The notes under the pieces are model-generated. The model saw only the letters and a program-made list of their open reading frames with translations, was not told the DNA's origin and made no database searches. Position numbers and translations under genes: made by a program. From Saccharopolyspora endophytica (GTDB taxonomy: Bacteria > Actinomycetota > Actinomycetes > Mycobacteriales > Pseudonocardiaceae): 64,000 bases of DNA. Positions 35,388 through 43,555 of the stretch are shown one piece after another. Numbering within the stretch: the first letter of the stretch is position 1; each line of letters starts with the position of its first letter. The DNA is taken from contig NZ_JAGPXE010000002.1 in the NCBI RefSeq assembly GCF_018070075.1, forward strand, positions 704,023 through 768,022, written 5' to 3'.

Positions 35388-36223
35388 CCCTTCACCGCGC
35401 CGGAGAGCCCCGACACCAGATTCCGCTGGACGAGCACGAAGAAGATCAGAACCGGAATGGTCATCAGCGTGGAGCCTGCCATGATCGCGCCCCAGTCGTT
35501 TCCCTGCGGGCTGAAGAATACCAGGATCGCCATCGGCAGCGTCTGGTTCTCCGTCGCCGAGATGATGAAGGTCTTGGCGAACAGGAAGTCGTTCCACGCG
35601 TGGATGAACGACAACACGCTGGTGGCAACGAGTCCCGGAGCCACGAGCGGGAACAGCACCTGCCAGACGAACCGCGTGCGGCTCGCCCCGTCGAGCGTGG
35701 CGGCCTCCTCCAGCTCGACGGGGACGGCGGCGACGAACCCGCGCAGCATCCAGATCGCCAGGGGAAGGCTGAACGCCAGGTGCACCAGCACGAGCGATCC
35801 CAGGTGGTTGAGGCCGAAAGCCGGTGCGGCCGAACCGACTTGGCGCATCAGGAAGAACAGCGGGATGGTCAGGGCTTCCACCGGGACCATCTGCGCCACC
35901 AGCAGCATGAGCAGCAGCACGGCGCGGCCCCTGATCCGGAAGCGGGTCAGCGCCACGGCGGCCAGGAACGACATCAGCAGCGACAGCAGCACCACAGCGC
36001 CCGCGACGAGGAGGCTGTTGAGGAAGTAGCCGCCCAGCCCGTCGACGGTGAGGACCCTCCGGAACCCGTCCAGGGTCGGCGCGGTGGTCCAGGGGCGCGG
36101 ATCGGCGGACTGGAGCTCGGCTTCCGGCTTGAACGCCGAGAGCACCATCCAGTACAGCGGGAACGCGACCAGCACCGCGATCACGACCGCGGCGGTGTTG
36201 GCGACGGCGCGGGAACGTCTCAT
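35384..36223 (-). CDS. ABC sugar permease, MalG-like (DasC-like)
   Basis: A 279-aa binding-protein-dependent permease with six hydrophobic helices and the EAA loop (VELEEAATLDGASRTRFVWQVLFPL, about residues 168-192). It pairs with the MalF-like subunit. No ATPase gene is in the operon, as for the das system, which uses the shared ATPase MsiK. The start overlaps the MalF-like stop (ATGA). Confidence 0.92.
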   Translation of the reverse strand: MRRSRAVANTAAVVIAVLVAFPLYWMVLSAFKPEAELQSADPRPWTTAPTLDGFRRVLTVDGLGGYFLNSLLVAGAVVLLSLLMSFLAAVALTRFRIRGRAVLLLMLLVAQMVPVEALTIPLFFLMRQVGSAAPAFGLNHLGSLVLVHLAFSLPLAIWMLRGFVAAVPVELEEAATLDGASRTRFVWQVLFPLVAPGLVATSVLSFIHAWNDFLFAKTFIISATENQTLPMAILVFFSPQGNDWGAIMAGSTLMTIPVLIFFVLVQRNLVSGLSGAVKG

Positions 36224-37101
36224 GCCAGAACCCCGTTCCCGCGCTGCGCCCGCAGGTACAGCAGCGTGATCACCAGCAGCAGCGCGGTCATCACCACGCC
36301 GATCGCCGAGCCCAGCCCGTAGTTCGAGGCAGCGAACGCCTCTTGGTAGGCGTAGACGTTGAGCACCATGTTCTGCCCGGCGACGCCGCCGCCGTTGGTC
36401 ATCACGTAGATCTGCGTGAACACCTTGAAGTCCCAGATGATCGACTGGATGGTGGCGATGACCAGCACCGGGCGCAGCATCGGCAGCAGCACGCTGCGCG
36501 TGGTCCGCCACGTTGACGCCCCGTCCAGCGCGGCCGCCTCCACCACCTCGCCCGGAATCCCGATGAGGCCCGCGTAGGTGGTGACCAGCACGAACGGGAA
36601 CGAGCACCAGATCACCTCGGCGGCCACCAGGCCGAAGGCGAGGTACTTGTCGTAGGTCCACGACATGCCCTCGGCGCCGCTGATGCCGATGCCGGTCAGC
36701 GCCTCGTTGATCAACCCGAAGTCCTGGTCGAACAGGAACAGCCACACCGTCGACCCGGCCACCGCGGGCGTGGCCCAGGCGCCGATGGCCGCCAGGAACA
36801 GCAGGATCCGGGACAGCGGCGAGACCTTCGTGGCCAGCACCGCCAGACCGATGCCGACCACGAGGCTGCCGAGCACGCAGATCGCGGCGAAAGCGCAGGT
36901 CTGCAGCAGGATCGTCCAGAACTGCGCGTCGCCGAGCAGCGCCAGGTAGTTGCCCGCGCCCAGGAACTCCAGCGGGGCACCGCCGGAGGCCTGCGCCTGG
37001 CCGTACTCGTACAGCGAGATCTGCACCAGCTGGTACAGCGGGTAGCCCATCATGCCGACGAGCAGCAGTGCCGCCGGTGCCAGGTAGAGCAGCGCCATCA
37101 T
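36220..37101 (-). CDS. ABC sugar permease, MalF-like (DasB-like)
   Basis: A 293-aa membrane permease with six helices and the EAA loop (GEVVEAAALDGASTWRTTRSVLLPML). It begins with hydrophobic residues directly (MMALLYLAPAALLLVGMMG), shorter than many MalF proteins. The start overlaps the SBP stop, and the stop overlaps the next permease. Confidence 0.92.
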   Translation of the reverse strand: MMALLYLAPAALLLVGMMGYPLYQLVQISLYEYGQAQASGGAPLEFLGAGNYLALLGDAQFWTILLQTCAFAAICVLGSLVVGIGLAVLATKVSPLSRILLFLAAIGAWATPAVAGSTVWLFLFDQDFGLINEALTGIGISGAEGMSWTYDKYLAFGLVAAEVIWCSFPFVLVTTYAGLIGIPGEVVEAAALDGASTWRTTRSVLLPMLRPVLVIATIQSIIWDFKVFTQIYVMTNGGGVAGQNMVLNVYAYQEAFAASNYGLGSAIGVVMTALLLVITLLYLRAQRGNGVLA

Positions 37102-38381
37102 CGGCCTTCGAAGGCCGCGTTCATCTGCGCCGCCGCCTGCGCCGATGCCTCGGCGACGGGGGTGCCGCGCACGATCTGCTGCACCATCGTCGGGAGCACG
37201 CCCTGCGCGTCGATCTTCGACCACGCCTCGGTGGCGGGCACGAAGTGCGTTCCGCCGCGCAGCGTCATCACGAACGGGGCCGCGGCCGGGTCGTTCTCGG
37301 CCACCTCGCCCTGGACGTCGATGAACGTCGGCAGGTTGCCCATCGCGCCGTACATCTTGCGCTGGTACTCCTTGCCCGCGAGCAGCTGCACGAACTCGCG
37401 CGCCAGGCTCGCCCGCTGCGAGGACTTGAGCACCGACAGCAGGTTCCCGCCCGCGAAGGCCGGGGCGGTGGAGCCGATCGCGTCGCCGGGCAGCGGCACG
37501 ACGCCGTACTTGCCTCCCACACCCGCGTCGACGGCCTTGCGGTTGAAGTCGCCGCCGATGGTCATCGCGGCCTTGCCGGAGGCGAACGCCTGCACGCTCT
37601 GGCTGCCGGTCATGTCGGAGCACTGCTCGGGCGGGCACGCGCCGCTGGTGATCATCTCGGCGTAGGTCTCGATGCCGCGCTGCGCTTCGGGACTGTCGAT
37701 GGTGGACACCCAGCGCCGGCCCTCCTGACGAGCCAGGTCGCCGCCCGCCGCCCAGATGAACGGCATCAGCGCGTAGTGGTACTTGCCGCCGGTGGCGATG
37801 CCGTAGAGGTCCGGACGTTCGGAGCGGATGCGCTGCGCGGTGGCCAGCAGCTCGGCGGTGGTGCGCGGTGGCTGCAGGCCGAGCTCGTCGAACACGTCGG
37901 TGCGGTAGTACAACGCGCGCACCCCGGTGTACCAGGGCACGCCGAAGACCTCGCCCTCGACTCGCGCGGTGTCCAGCGCCGAGGGGGACAGGTCAGCGGA
38001 TTCCGGCCACTGCGGCAGCTTCTCGGTCACGTCGGCCAGCCCGCCCGCGGCGACGTAGCCCGCGAGGTCGGTGTTGCCGACCTCGGCGACGTCGGGTGCG
38101 CTGGCGGGATCGTTGAAGGCTCCGGTGAAGCGCTCGGACCTCGTCTCCACCGCGATGTACTGCACGTCGACCTCGACGCCGGGGCGCTCGCGCTCGAACC
38201 GCGCCACCGCTTCGTCCACGGTGGCCTGCTTGGGCGCGCGGTTGGCCTCGTCGAACAGCCAGACCCGCAGCGTTCCGGTGCGCTCGTCGACCGCGGGTCC
38301 GGTCTGCTGCACCTGCGGTGGTCCGCAGGCCGTGAGCAGCGCAGCGACGGCGGCGACGATGACGGCTTTTCCTGCGCGCAT
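37098..38381 (-). CDS. Extracellular sugar-binding lipoprotein (DasA-like)
   Basis: A 427-aa type 1 solute-binding protein with a lipoprotein signal (VAAVAALLTA-Cys19) and the family-1 core (LRVWLFDEANRAP, GVPWYTGVRALYYRTDVFDE, GKAAMTIGGDFN). It delivers a sugar to the two permeases. A chitobiose or GlcNAc-type ligand is inferred from the downstream hexosaminidase. I found no DasR operator (ACTGGTCTAGACCA type) upstream; three 24-bp-spaced repeat units occupy the region instead. Confidence 0.9.
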   Translation of the reverse strand: MRAGKAVIVAAVAALLTACGPPQVQQTGPAVDERTGTLRVWLFDEANRAPKQATVDEAVARFERERPGVEVDVQYIAVETRSERFTGAFNDPASAPDVAEVGNTDLAGYVAAGGLADVTEKLPQWPESADLSPSALDTARVEGEVFGVPWYTGVRALYYRTDVFDELGLQPPRTTAELLATAQRIRSERPDLYGIATGGKYHYALMPFIWAAGGDLARQEGRRWVSTIDSPEAQRGIETYAEMITSGACPPEQCSDMTGSQSVQAFASGKAAMTIGGDFNRKAVDAGVGGKYGVVPLPGDAIGSTAPAFAGGNLLSVLKSSQRASLAREFVQLLAGKEYQRKMYGAMGNLPTFIDVQGEVAENDPAAAPFVMTLRGGTHFVPATEAWSKIDAQGVLPTMVQQIVRGTPVAEASAQAAAQMNAAFEGR

Positions 38382-38404
38382 GGCGGGTCTCCGATGTGCT
38401 GAAC

Positions 38405-38468
38405 GATCTCAGTGGAAATCAGGAACCGGATCTCAGCGGAACTCGGTAGCCGGATTTCAGTGGAAATC
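38405..38468. repeat. Interspersed palindromic repeat, locus 2 (three direct units)
   Basis: Units GATCTCAGTGGAAATC (38405), GATCTCAGCGGAACTC (38429) and GATTTCAGTGGAAATC (38453) recur at exactly 24 bp in the same orientation, 24 bp upstream of the sugar-binding protein start. They are related to loci 23590 and 53908. Confidence 0.85.
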
Positions 38469-38611
38469 GGTGCTGTTCTCTTGTGGGCCCGAGGGGACGG
38501 GATGGTGGGGTCTCGCCGGAACGAGGCACCTTGCCGAACCGAGGCTGTGGGGAGCGTTGTGGAACTGCCGGTTTCGGCGGGAGGAGCGGGGGCCGGTCCG
38601 GTGTGGACGGA

Positions 38612-39751
38612 TCAGCCGTGGAAGGTGATGACCGCGACCGAGGGGCACGCGTAGCTGTCCGGTGTCGGGGTCAGCGCGCCGGTCTCGGTGTCGCGGGCCA
38701 GGCGGGTGATCGTGCCCGCGCGCTGGTTGGCCACGAACAGCGAGGTCTCCTCGGGGTCCAGGGCGAAGTGCCGGGGCCAGTTCCCGCCGGTGGGCGTGAC
38801 GGCCTGGAACACCAGCGACCCGTTCTCCACGCCGAAGGTGGCGATGGTGTCGTCGCCGCGGTTGGAGGCGTAGACGAACTGGCCGTCCCGGGAGATCGCG
38901 ATCTCGGCGGGGAAGTTCTCCCCGGTCGCCTCGGGCGCGCGGCTGCTGATGACCTGCCCGGCGGTGAGCGCGCCTGCCTCGGGATCCCAGGCGAGCACGG
39001 TGATCGTGGAGTTCAGCTCGGCCAGCAGGTAGGCGGTGGTGCCCTTGAACACCAGGTGCCGCGGTCCGGTGCCCGCGGGCAGCGGGAGCTGCTGGTGCTG
39101 GGTGAGCTTCCCGGCGTCGAAGGCGTGGACGAACACCGAGTCGGCGCCGAGGTCGACGGTCACGACCCACTTCCCGCTGGGGTCGACGACGACCTGGTGC
39201 GCGTGCGGCTCGGCCCCGGGGTGCTTCACCAGGGCGGTGTTCTCGCCGATGCTGCCGTCGGGGTTGCGCCGGTGCACCGCCACCGTGCCGTCCCCGTAGT
39301 GCGCGGTGAACAGGAATTCCCCGCTCGGGTGCACCGACAGGTGGGTCGGCGCGCTCCCACCGCTGGGCGCGGTGTTGATCACCTTGGGTTCGTGGGTGCT
39401 CACGTCGATCGCGGTGATCGAGCCCTGCTCCTGCTCGTTGGTCACGTACAGGAACTCGTGGTCGGGGGACCAGGCGAAGAACGAGGCGTCGGCGATCCCG
39501 TCGAGGGTGCCGGAGGGCGTGAGCACCCCGTTCATGTCGCGCATCGCGATGTCCACGCCTCGGCCGGCGGGCTGCGAGCTGGTGTAGCTGCCGATGAAGG
39601 TCATCAGGCCCGCGTGCGCCTGGTGCACCTGGTGCGGCGCGGCCGCGCCCTGCCTCCCGGCGGCGGTGGCGCAGCCGACGGTCGCTCCGGCAATGCCCAG
39701 AGCTCCGACCGCGCTCAAGAACCCACGACGCGAAAACGAGCTGTCACCCAC
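38612..39751 (-). CDS. Tat-exported lactonase-family seven-bladed beta-propeller protein
   Basis: A 379-aa protein of the 6-phosphogluconolactonase / lactonase 7-bladed propeller family (FIGSYTS, HLSVHPSGEFLF, HAHQVVVDPSGKWV, GPRHLVF, VYASNRGDDTIATF, PRHFALDPEE). The N-terminus SFSRRGFLSAVGALGIAG ends in a VGC lipobox, giving a Tat lipoprotein signal, so it acts outside the cell and is unlikely to serve central metabolism. GTG 39751 is preferred (GGGAG 6 nt upstream, compact Tat leader). GTG 39805 would add 18 residues before the signal. The substrate is unknown. Confidence 0.85.
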   Translation of the reverse strand: MGDSSFSRRGFLSAVGALGIAGATVGCATAAGRQGAAAPHQVHQAHAGLMTFIGSYTSSQPAGRGVDIAMRDMNGVLTPSGTLDGIADASFFAWSPDHEFLYVTNEQEQGSITAIDVSTHEPKVINTAPSGGSAPTHLSVHPSGEFLFTAHYGDGTVAVHRRNPDGSIGENTALVKHPGAEPHAHQVVVDPSGKWVVTVDLGADSVFVHAFDAGKLTQHQQLPLPAGTGPRHLVFKGTTAYLLAELNSTITVLAWDPEAGALTAGQVISSRAPEATGENFPAEIAISRDGQFVYASNRGDDTIATFGVENGSLVFQAVTPTGGNWPRHFALDPEETSLFVANQRAGTITRLARDTETGALTPTPDSYACPSVAVITFHG

Positions 39752-39879
39752 GACGTTCTCCCAGCTAGACGACACGGCAGAAGCGAAGTCTGTCGCAGTG
39801 ACCACAGGTGGACCAGACCAAAATGGCCTAACCGGACCGCCGCCATAGGCGCTTAGGCCCGAAACGGTTCACCATCCGT

Positions 39880-39899
39880 GGCGATTTCGCGAAATCGCC
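39880..39899 (-). terminator. Perfect palindrome downstream of the GntP gene
   Basis: A 20-bp perfect palindrome centred on TTTCGCGAAA, 27 bp past the GntP-family stop, positioned as a terminator hairpin. Its inner part GATTTC-GC-GAAATC uses the same arms as the interspersed repeat. Confidence 0.5.
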
Positions 39900-39925
39900 T
39901 CCCGGGGAACGGGAACGTGGTGCTC

Positions 39926-41329
39926 TCACGGAACCAGGAGCGAGATCCCGGCCGCCATGCCGAAGGCCACCAGCGACAGCAGGGTCTCCAGGACGGTCCA
40001 GGTCTTGAGCATGTCGCTCACGGGAATCCCGAAGTACCGCGAGATGATCCAGAACCCGCCGTCGTTGACGTGCGAGGCGATGATCGACCCGGCGGCGATC
40101 GCCACCGCGATCAGCGCGAGCTGGGCCTGCGACAGCCCGGCCGAACCGACCAGCGGGGCCACGATCCCACCGGTGGTCACGATCGCCACGGTCGCCGAAC
40201 CCTGCGCGATCCGCAGCCCGCTGCTGATCACGTAGGCCGACACGATCACCGGCAACCCCACGCCCTGCAACGACCCGGCCAGCGCGTCCCCGACGCCCGT
40301 CTCGGCGAGCACCTTGCCGAAGAAGCCACCCGCGCCGACCACCAGCAGCAGCATTCCCAGCGGGCGCAGCGCACCGCTGGTCAGCTCGGACAGGTCCCGC
40401 CCGGTCATCCCGCGCCGGGTCCCCAGCAGCCAGAACGACAGCAGGACGGCGATCGTCAGCGCCACGGTCGGGTTCCCGAGGAACGTCAGCACCGACAGCG
40501 CACCGCTGCCCTCGGGCAACGTGATGCTGCCGAAGGTGGCGCCGAGGATCAGCACCATCGGTAAGCCGATGATCAGCGCGACCACGCCGAGCGACGGATC
40601 GCGCCGGCCCTCGCGCTTGGCGGCGAGCTCGTCGGCGGCGGCGAGCATGTCGGCGGGCACCGGGAGGATGATCCGCTTGCCGATCCACACGGGGTAGAGC
40701 AGGCCGGCCACGACGAACGCCGGGAGCCCGCAGGCCAGTCCCATCAGGATGATCCACCCGAGGTCCACGCCCAGCAGTCCCGCGGCCACGACGGGACCGG
40801 GGTGCGGCGGCAGGAACGCGTGGGTCATCGACAGCCCGGCCACCAGCGGAAGGCAGTACAGCAGGATCGAGCGCTTGCCCTGCCGCGCCACCACGTAGAC
40901 CAGTGGCGTGAGCACGAAGATGCCGATGTCGAAGAACACCGGGATCCCGAAGATCAGCCCGGACAACCCCATCGCCAGCGGAGCCCGGTTCTCCCCGAAC
41001 GCCCCGAGGAGCTTGCGGGTCAGCAGCTGCGCGCCACCCGATGCCTCCAGCATGGACCCGAGGATCGTGCCGAGTCCGATGATGGCGGTGATGTGGCCGA
41101 GGATGCTGGCGAAACCGCCTTCGAGCAGGGAATCGCTGCTCTTCTGCGCGGTGCCGACGATGTCCTCCACGGGCAGCCCGGCGGCCAGCGCGATGAGCAG
41201 CCCTGTCACCAGCAGCGCGATGAACGGCTCGATCCGGAAGCGGATGATCATCACCAGCAGCACCGCGATCCCCACGGCGCACAACGTGAGCAACCCCGAC
41301 GTCTCGTGCTGCAACCAGTTCAAGAACAC
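39926..41329 (-). CDS. GntP-family permease (candidate D-amino-acid transporter)
   Basis: A 467-aa membrane protein of about 12 helices with GntP signatures (GLGTILGSMLEASGGAQ, GIPVFFDIGIFVLTPLV, HAFLPPHPGPVVAAG, SHVNDGGFWIISRYFG). The family carries gluconate but also D-serine (DsdX). Its neighbours are a D-aminoacylase, RidA and a D-serine/threonine deaminase-like enzyme, so a D-amino acid or N-acyl-D-amino acid is more likely than gluconate (inferred). GTG 41329 follows AGGAGG. It lies 58 bp after the D-aminoacylase gene on the same strand. Confidence 0.9.
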   Translation of the reverse strand: MFLNWLQHETSGLLTLCAVGIAVLLVMIIRFRIEPFIALLVTGLLIALAAGLPVEDIVGTAQKSSDSLLEGGFASILGHITAIIGLGTILGSMLEASGGAQLLTRKLLGAFGENRAPLAMGLSGLIFGIPVFFDIGIFVLTPLVYVVARQGKRSILLYCLPLVAGLSMTHAFLPPHPGPVVAAGLLGVDLGWIILMGLACGLPAFVVAGLLYPVWIGKRIILPVPADMLAAADELAAKREGRRDPSLGVVALIIGLPMVLILGATFGSITLPEGSGALSVLTFLGNPTVALTIAVLLSFWLLGTRRGMTGRDLSELTSGALRPLGMLLLVVGAGGFFGKVLAETGVGDALAGSLQGVGLPVIVSAYVISSGLRIAQGSATVAIVTTGGIVAPLVGSAGLSQAQLALIAVAIAAGSIIASHVNDGGFWIISRYFGIPVSDMLKTWTVLETLLSLVAFGMAAGISLLVP

Positions 41330-41387
41330 CGTGCCTCCTGGGGGCTTTCAGGAACTGCTCTGCTCACGCCGCCTCTCTCGGCGGCTC

Positions 41388-42974
41388 CTAGCGGGTCTTG
41401 CGCAGCGCCTGCCCGGGGAGGGCGTCGGTGCGATTGCCGTCGTCGATCACCGGAACGCCGTTGACCAGCACGTGCGGGATGCCGACGGCCTGCTGCCGGG
41501 GCTCGTCGAAGGTCGCCGTGTCGCGGACCGTGCCGGGATCGAACAGCACCAGGTCCGCGACGTGGCCTTCCCGGACGCGTCCCCGGTCGGTGAGCCCGAG
41601 CCGGTCGGCGGGGCGCGAGGTCATGTTCCGCACGCACTCCTCCAAACCCAGCACGCCGAGTTCGCGCACGTAGTGGCCGAGGTAGCGGGGGAAGGTGCCC
41701 CACGCGCGCGGGTGCGGGCGCGCGCCGACCAGCAGCCCGTCGCTGCCCGCGGTGTGGGTCCGGTGGCGCATGATGGCCCGCACGTTGTCCTCGTGGCCGA
41801 CGTGCATCAGGCAGGACGCGCCCAGCTGCTCGCTGATGAGCACGTCGAAGTAGAACTCGGTCGGCTGCGCCCCGGCGGCCTGCGCCGATTCGGCGACGCT
41901 GCGACCCACGAGGTGGGCGTTGCCCGGTTCGCGGACACCGTTGATCTCGATGGCGTCCCACTCGACCGCAACGCCGTGGCAGCCGTCGGAGCCCTCGATC
42001 TCCAGCACCTGGCGAATCCGCTGCCGCTGGGCGGGATCCCGCAACCGCTCCAGGGTCGCGGTGACGCCGCCCGCCATCGCCCAGCTCGGCAGCAGCGCGT
42101 GCAGCGAGGTGCTGCCCGGCAGGTACGGGTAGGTGTCGAGGGTGATGGCGCAGCCGGTGTCGAGCGCCGCGTCGAGCATCGCCAGCAGTTCGCCGGCCTT
42201 CCCGGCGTTGACGCCGAAGTTCATCGTCGCGTGCGCCAGGTGCAACGGGCACCCCGAGGTCCGGCTGACCTCGATCATCTCTTCGTAGGCCGCGAGCGCA
42301 CCGGCGCCGTAGCTGCGGTGGTGCGGGCTGTAGTAGCCGCCGCTGGAGGCCACGACCTCGCACAACGCGGCCAGTTCCGCCGTGTCGGCGTACATCCCGG
42401 GCGTGTAGGTCAGCCCGGACGACATGCCGAAAGCGCCTTCGGCGAGGGAATCGGCGAGGACCTCCCGCATCCGGTTCAGCTCGTCCTCGGTGACCGGCCG
42501 GTCGTCGTAGCCCGCGCACAGCAGCCGCAGCGTGCCCTGCGGGACGAGGTAGGCGGCGTTGGTGGCGATGCCGGTGTCGAGCCGGTCGAGGTACTCGGCC
42601 ACGCTGCGCCAGTTCCAGTCGAAACCCGGTGGATCGTCGTTCCAGCCGGCCAGCTGCGCGCGCAGGGTCTCCAGCGTGCCGTCGTCGACCGGGGCGTAGG
42701 ACAGCCCGTCCTGCCCGATGACCTCCAGCGTCACGCCTTGGGAGACCTTCGCGGTGTGGTCCGGTTCGGCCAGCAGCTGCAGGTCCGAATGCGCGTGCAT
42801 GTCGACGAATCCGGGTGCCAGCACGAGCCCGTCGGCGTCGATGCGCCGGCGTCCGCTCAGCGTTCCCGCGTCGGCGATCTCGGCGATGCGTCCTTCGTCG
42901 ACTCCGACGTCGGCGACGAACCCCGGGCCGCCGTCGCCGTCGACGACTCGCGCGCCGCGATAGACGATGTCCAT
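41388..42974 (-). CDS. N-acyl-D-amino-acid deacylase (D-aminoacylase)
   Basis: A 528-aa amidohydrolase. Metal ligands are in PGFVDMHAHSDLQLL, then QGVTLEVIGQDG, GMSSGLTYTPG, HHRSYG, CLMHVGHEDN and TAGSDGLLVGARPHPR. This motif series is that of D-aminoacylase, which frees D-amino acids from N-acyl derivatives using Zn. ATG 42974 (MDIVYRGARVVDG) is chosen because it starts the beta-sandwich domain and follows GGAGG. It is first in an operon with the GntP permease. Confidence 0.92.
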   Translation of the reverse strand: MDIVYRGARVVDGDGGPGFVADVGVDEGRIAEIADAGTLSGRRRIDADGLVLAPGFVDMHAHSDLQLLAEPDHTAKVSQGVTLEVIGQDGLSYAPVDDGTLETLRAQLAGWNDDPPGFDWNWRSVAEYLDRLDTGIATNAAYLVPQGTLRLLCAGYDDRPVTEDELNRMREVLADSLAEGAFGMSSGLTYTPGMYADTAELAALCEVVASSGGYYSPHHRSYGAGALAAYEEMIEVSRTSGCPLHLAHATMNFGVNAGKAGELLAMLDAALDTGCAITLDTYPYLPGSTSLHALLPSWAMAGGVTATLERLRDPAQRQRIRQVLEIEGSDGCHGVAVEWDAIEINGVREPGNAHLVGRSVAESAQAAGAQPTEFYFDVLISEQLGASCLMHVGHEDNVRAIMRHRTHTAGSDGLLVGARPHPRAWGTFPRYLGHYVRELGVLGLEECVRNMTSRPADRLGLTDRGRVREGHVADLVLFDPGTVRDTATFDEPRQQAVGIPHVLVNGVPVIDDGNRTDALPGQALRKTR

Positions 42975-43121
42975 GGTGGAGTCGTTCCTCCGGTCACACG
43001 CCGGGCACTTGGTCTGCACCGGGTGGTCGAATGGTAAGTACCATTCCCGGTGAAAGCAATGAAGATCGGCTCCGGCCGAAATTCCGCTTCACGAAGCCGA
43101 AAACCGTGGAAGGACACCGAC

Positions 43122-43508
43122 ATGAGCAGGACCGTGGTGAGCACCGACGCCGCACCGAAGCCGCCGGCGAACATCCCGCTGTCGCAGGGCGTGCGCAAGG
43201 GCAACATCCTGCAGGTCTCCGGCCAGACCGCGGTCGACCCGGCGACCGGCAAGGTCGTCGAGGGCGGTGTCGCCGAGCAGACCGAGCAGTGCCTGCGCAA
43301 CGTCATCGCGATCATCGAGGCCGAGGGCGGATCGCTGCAGGACGTGCTGATGCTGCGCGTCTACCTCACCGACACCTCGCAGTTCGCCGAGATGAACGAG
43401 GTCTACGCCCGCGTCGTCGGCGAGCCCTTCCCGGCTCGCACGACCGTCTACGTCGGCCTCCCGGCCGGCCTGCTGTGCGAGATCGACGCCCTGGCAGTCC
43501 TGGACTGA
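43122..43508 (+). CDS. ridA: RidA/YjgF-family enamine/imine deaminase
   Basis: A 128-aa Rid protein with VRKGNILQVSGQTAVDP, DVLMLRVYLTDTSQFAEMN and the active-site RTTVYVGLPAGLLCEIDALAV (Arg and Glu of RidA type). It hydrolyses the reactive enamine/imine intermediates released by PLP-dependent deaminases, such as the convergent neighbour at 43556. ATG 43122 follows GGAAGGAC. It diverges from the D-aminoacylase gene. Confidence 0.92.
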   Translation: MSRTVVSTDAAPKPPANIPLSQGVRKGNILQVSGQTAVDPATGKVVEGGVAEQTEQCLRNVIAIIEAEGGSLQDVLMLRVYLTDTSQFAEMNEVYARVVGEPFPARTTVYVGLPAGLLCEIDALAVLD

Positions 43509-43514
43509 CCTGGA

Positions 43515-43548
43515 GCGGGTGGCGGTTCCCACCGGAACCGCCACCCGC
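43515..43548. terminator. Bidirectional terminator between ridA and the deaminase gene
   Basis: A perfect 15-bp stem (GCGGGTGGCGGTTCC and its complement) with a CACC loop between convergent genes. Confidence 0.85.
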
Positions 43549-43555
43549 GGACGCG

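Noticed and set aside
38405..38468. Three 16-bp repeats at 24-bp spacing considered as a small CRISPR array
   Set aside because: The 8-bp gaps are far too short for spacers, units vary in sequence and orientation between loci, and no cas gene is present.
38382..38611. DasR (dre) operator for the amino-sugar operon
   Set aside because: No ACTGGTCTAGACCA-like palindrome. The region is occupied by the repeat units.
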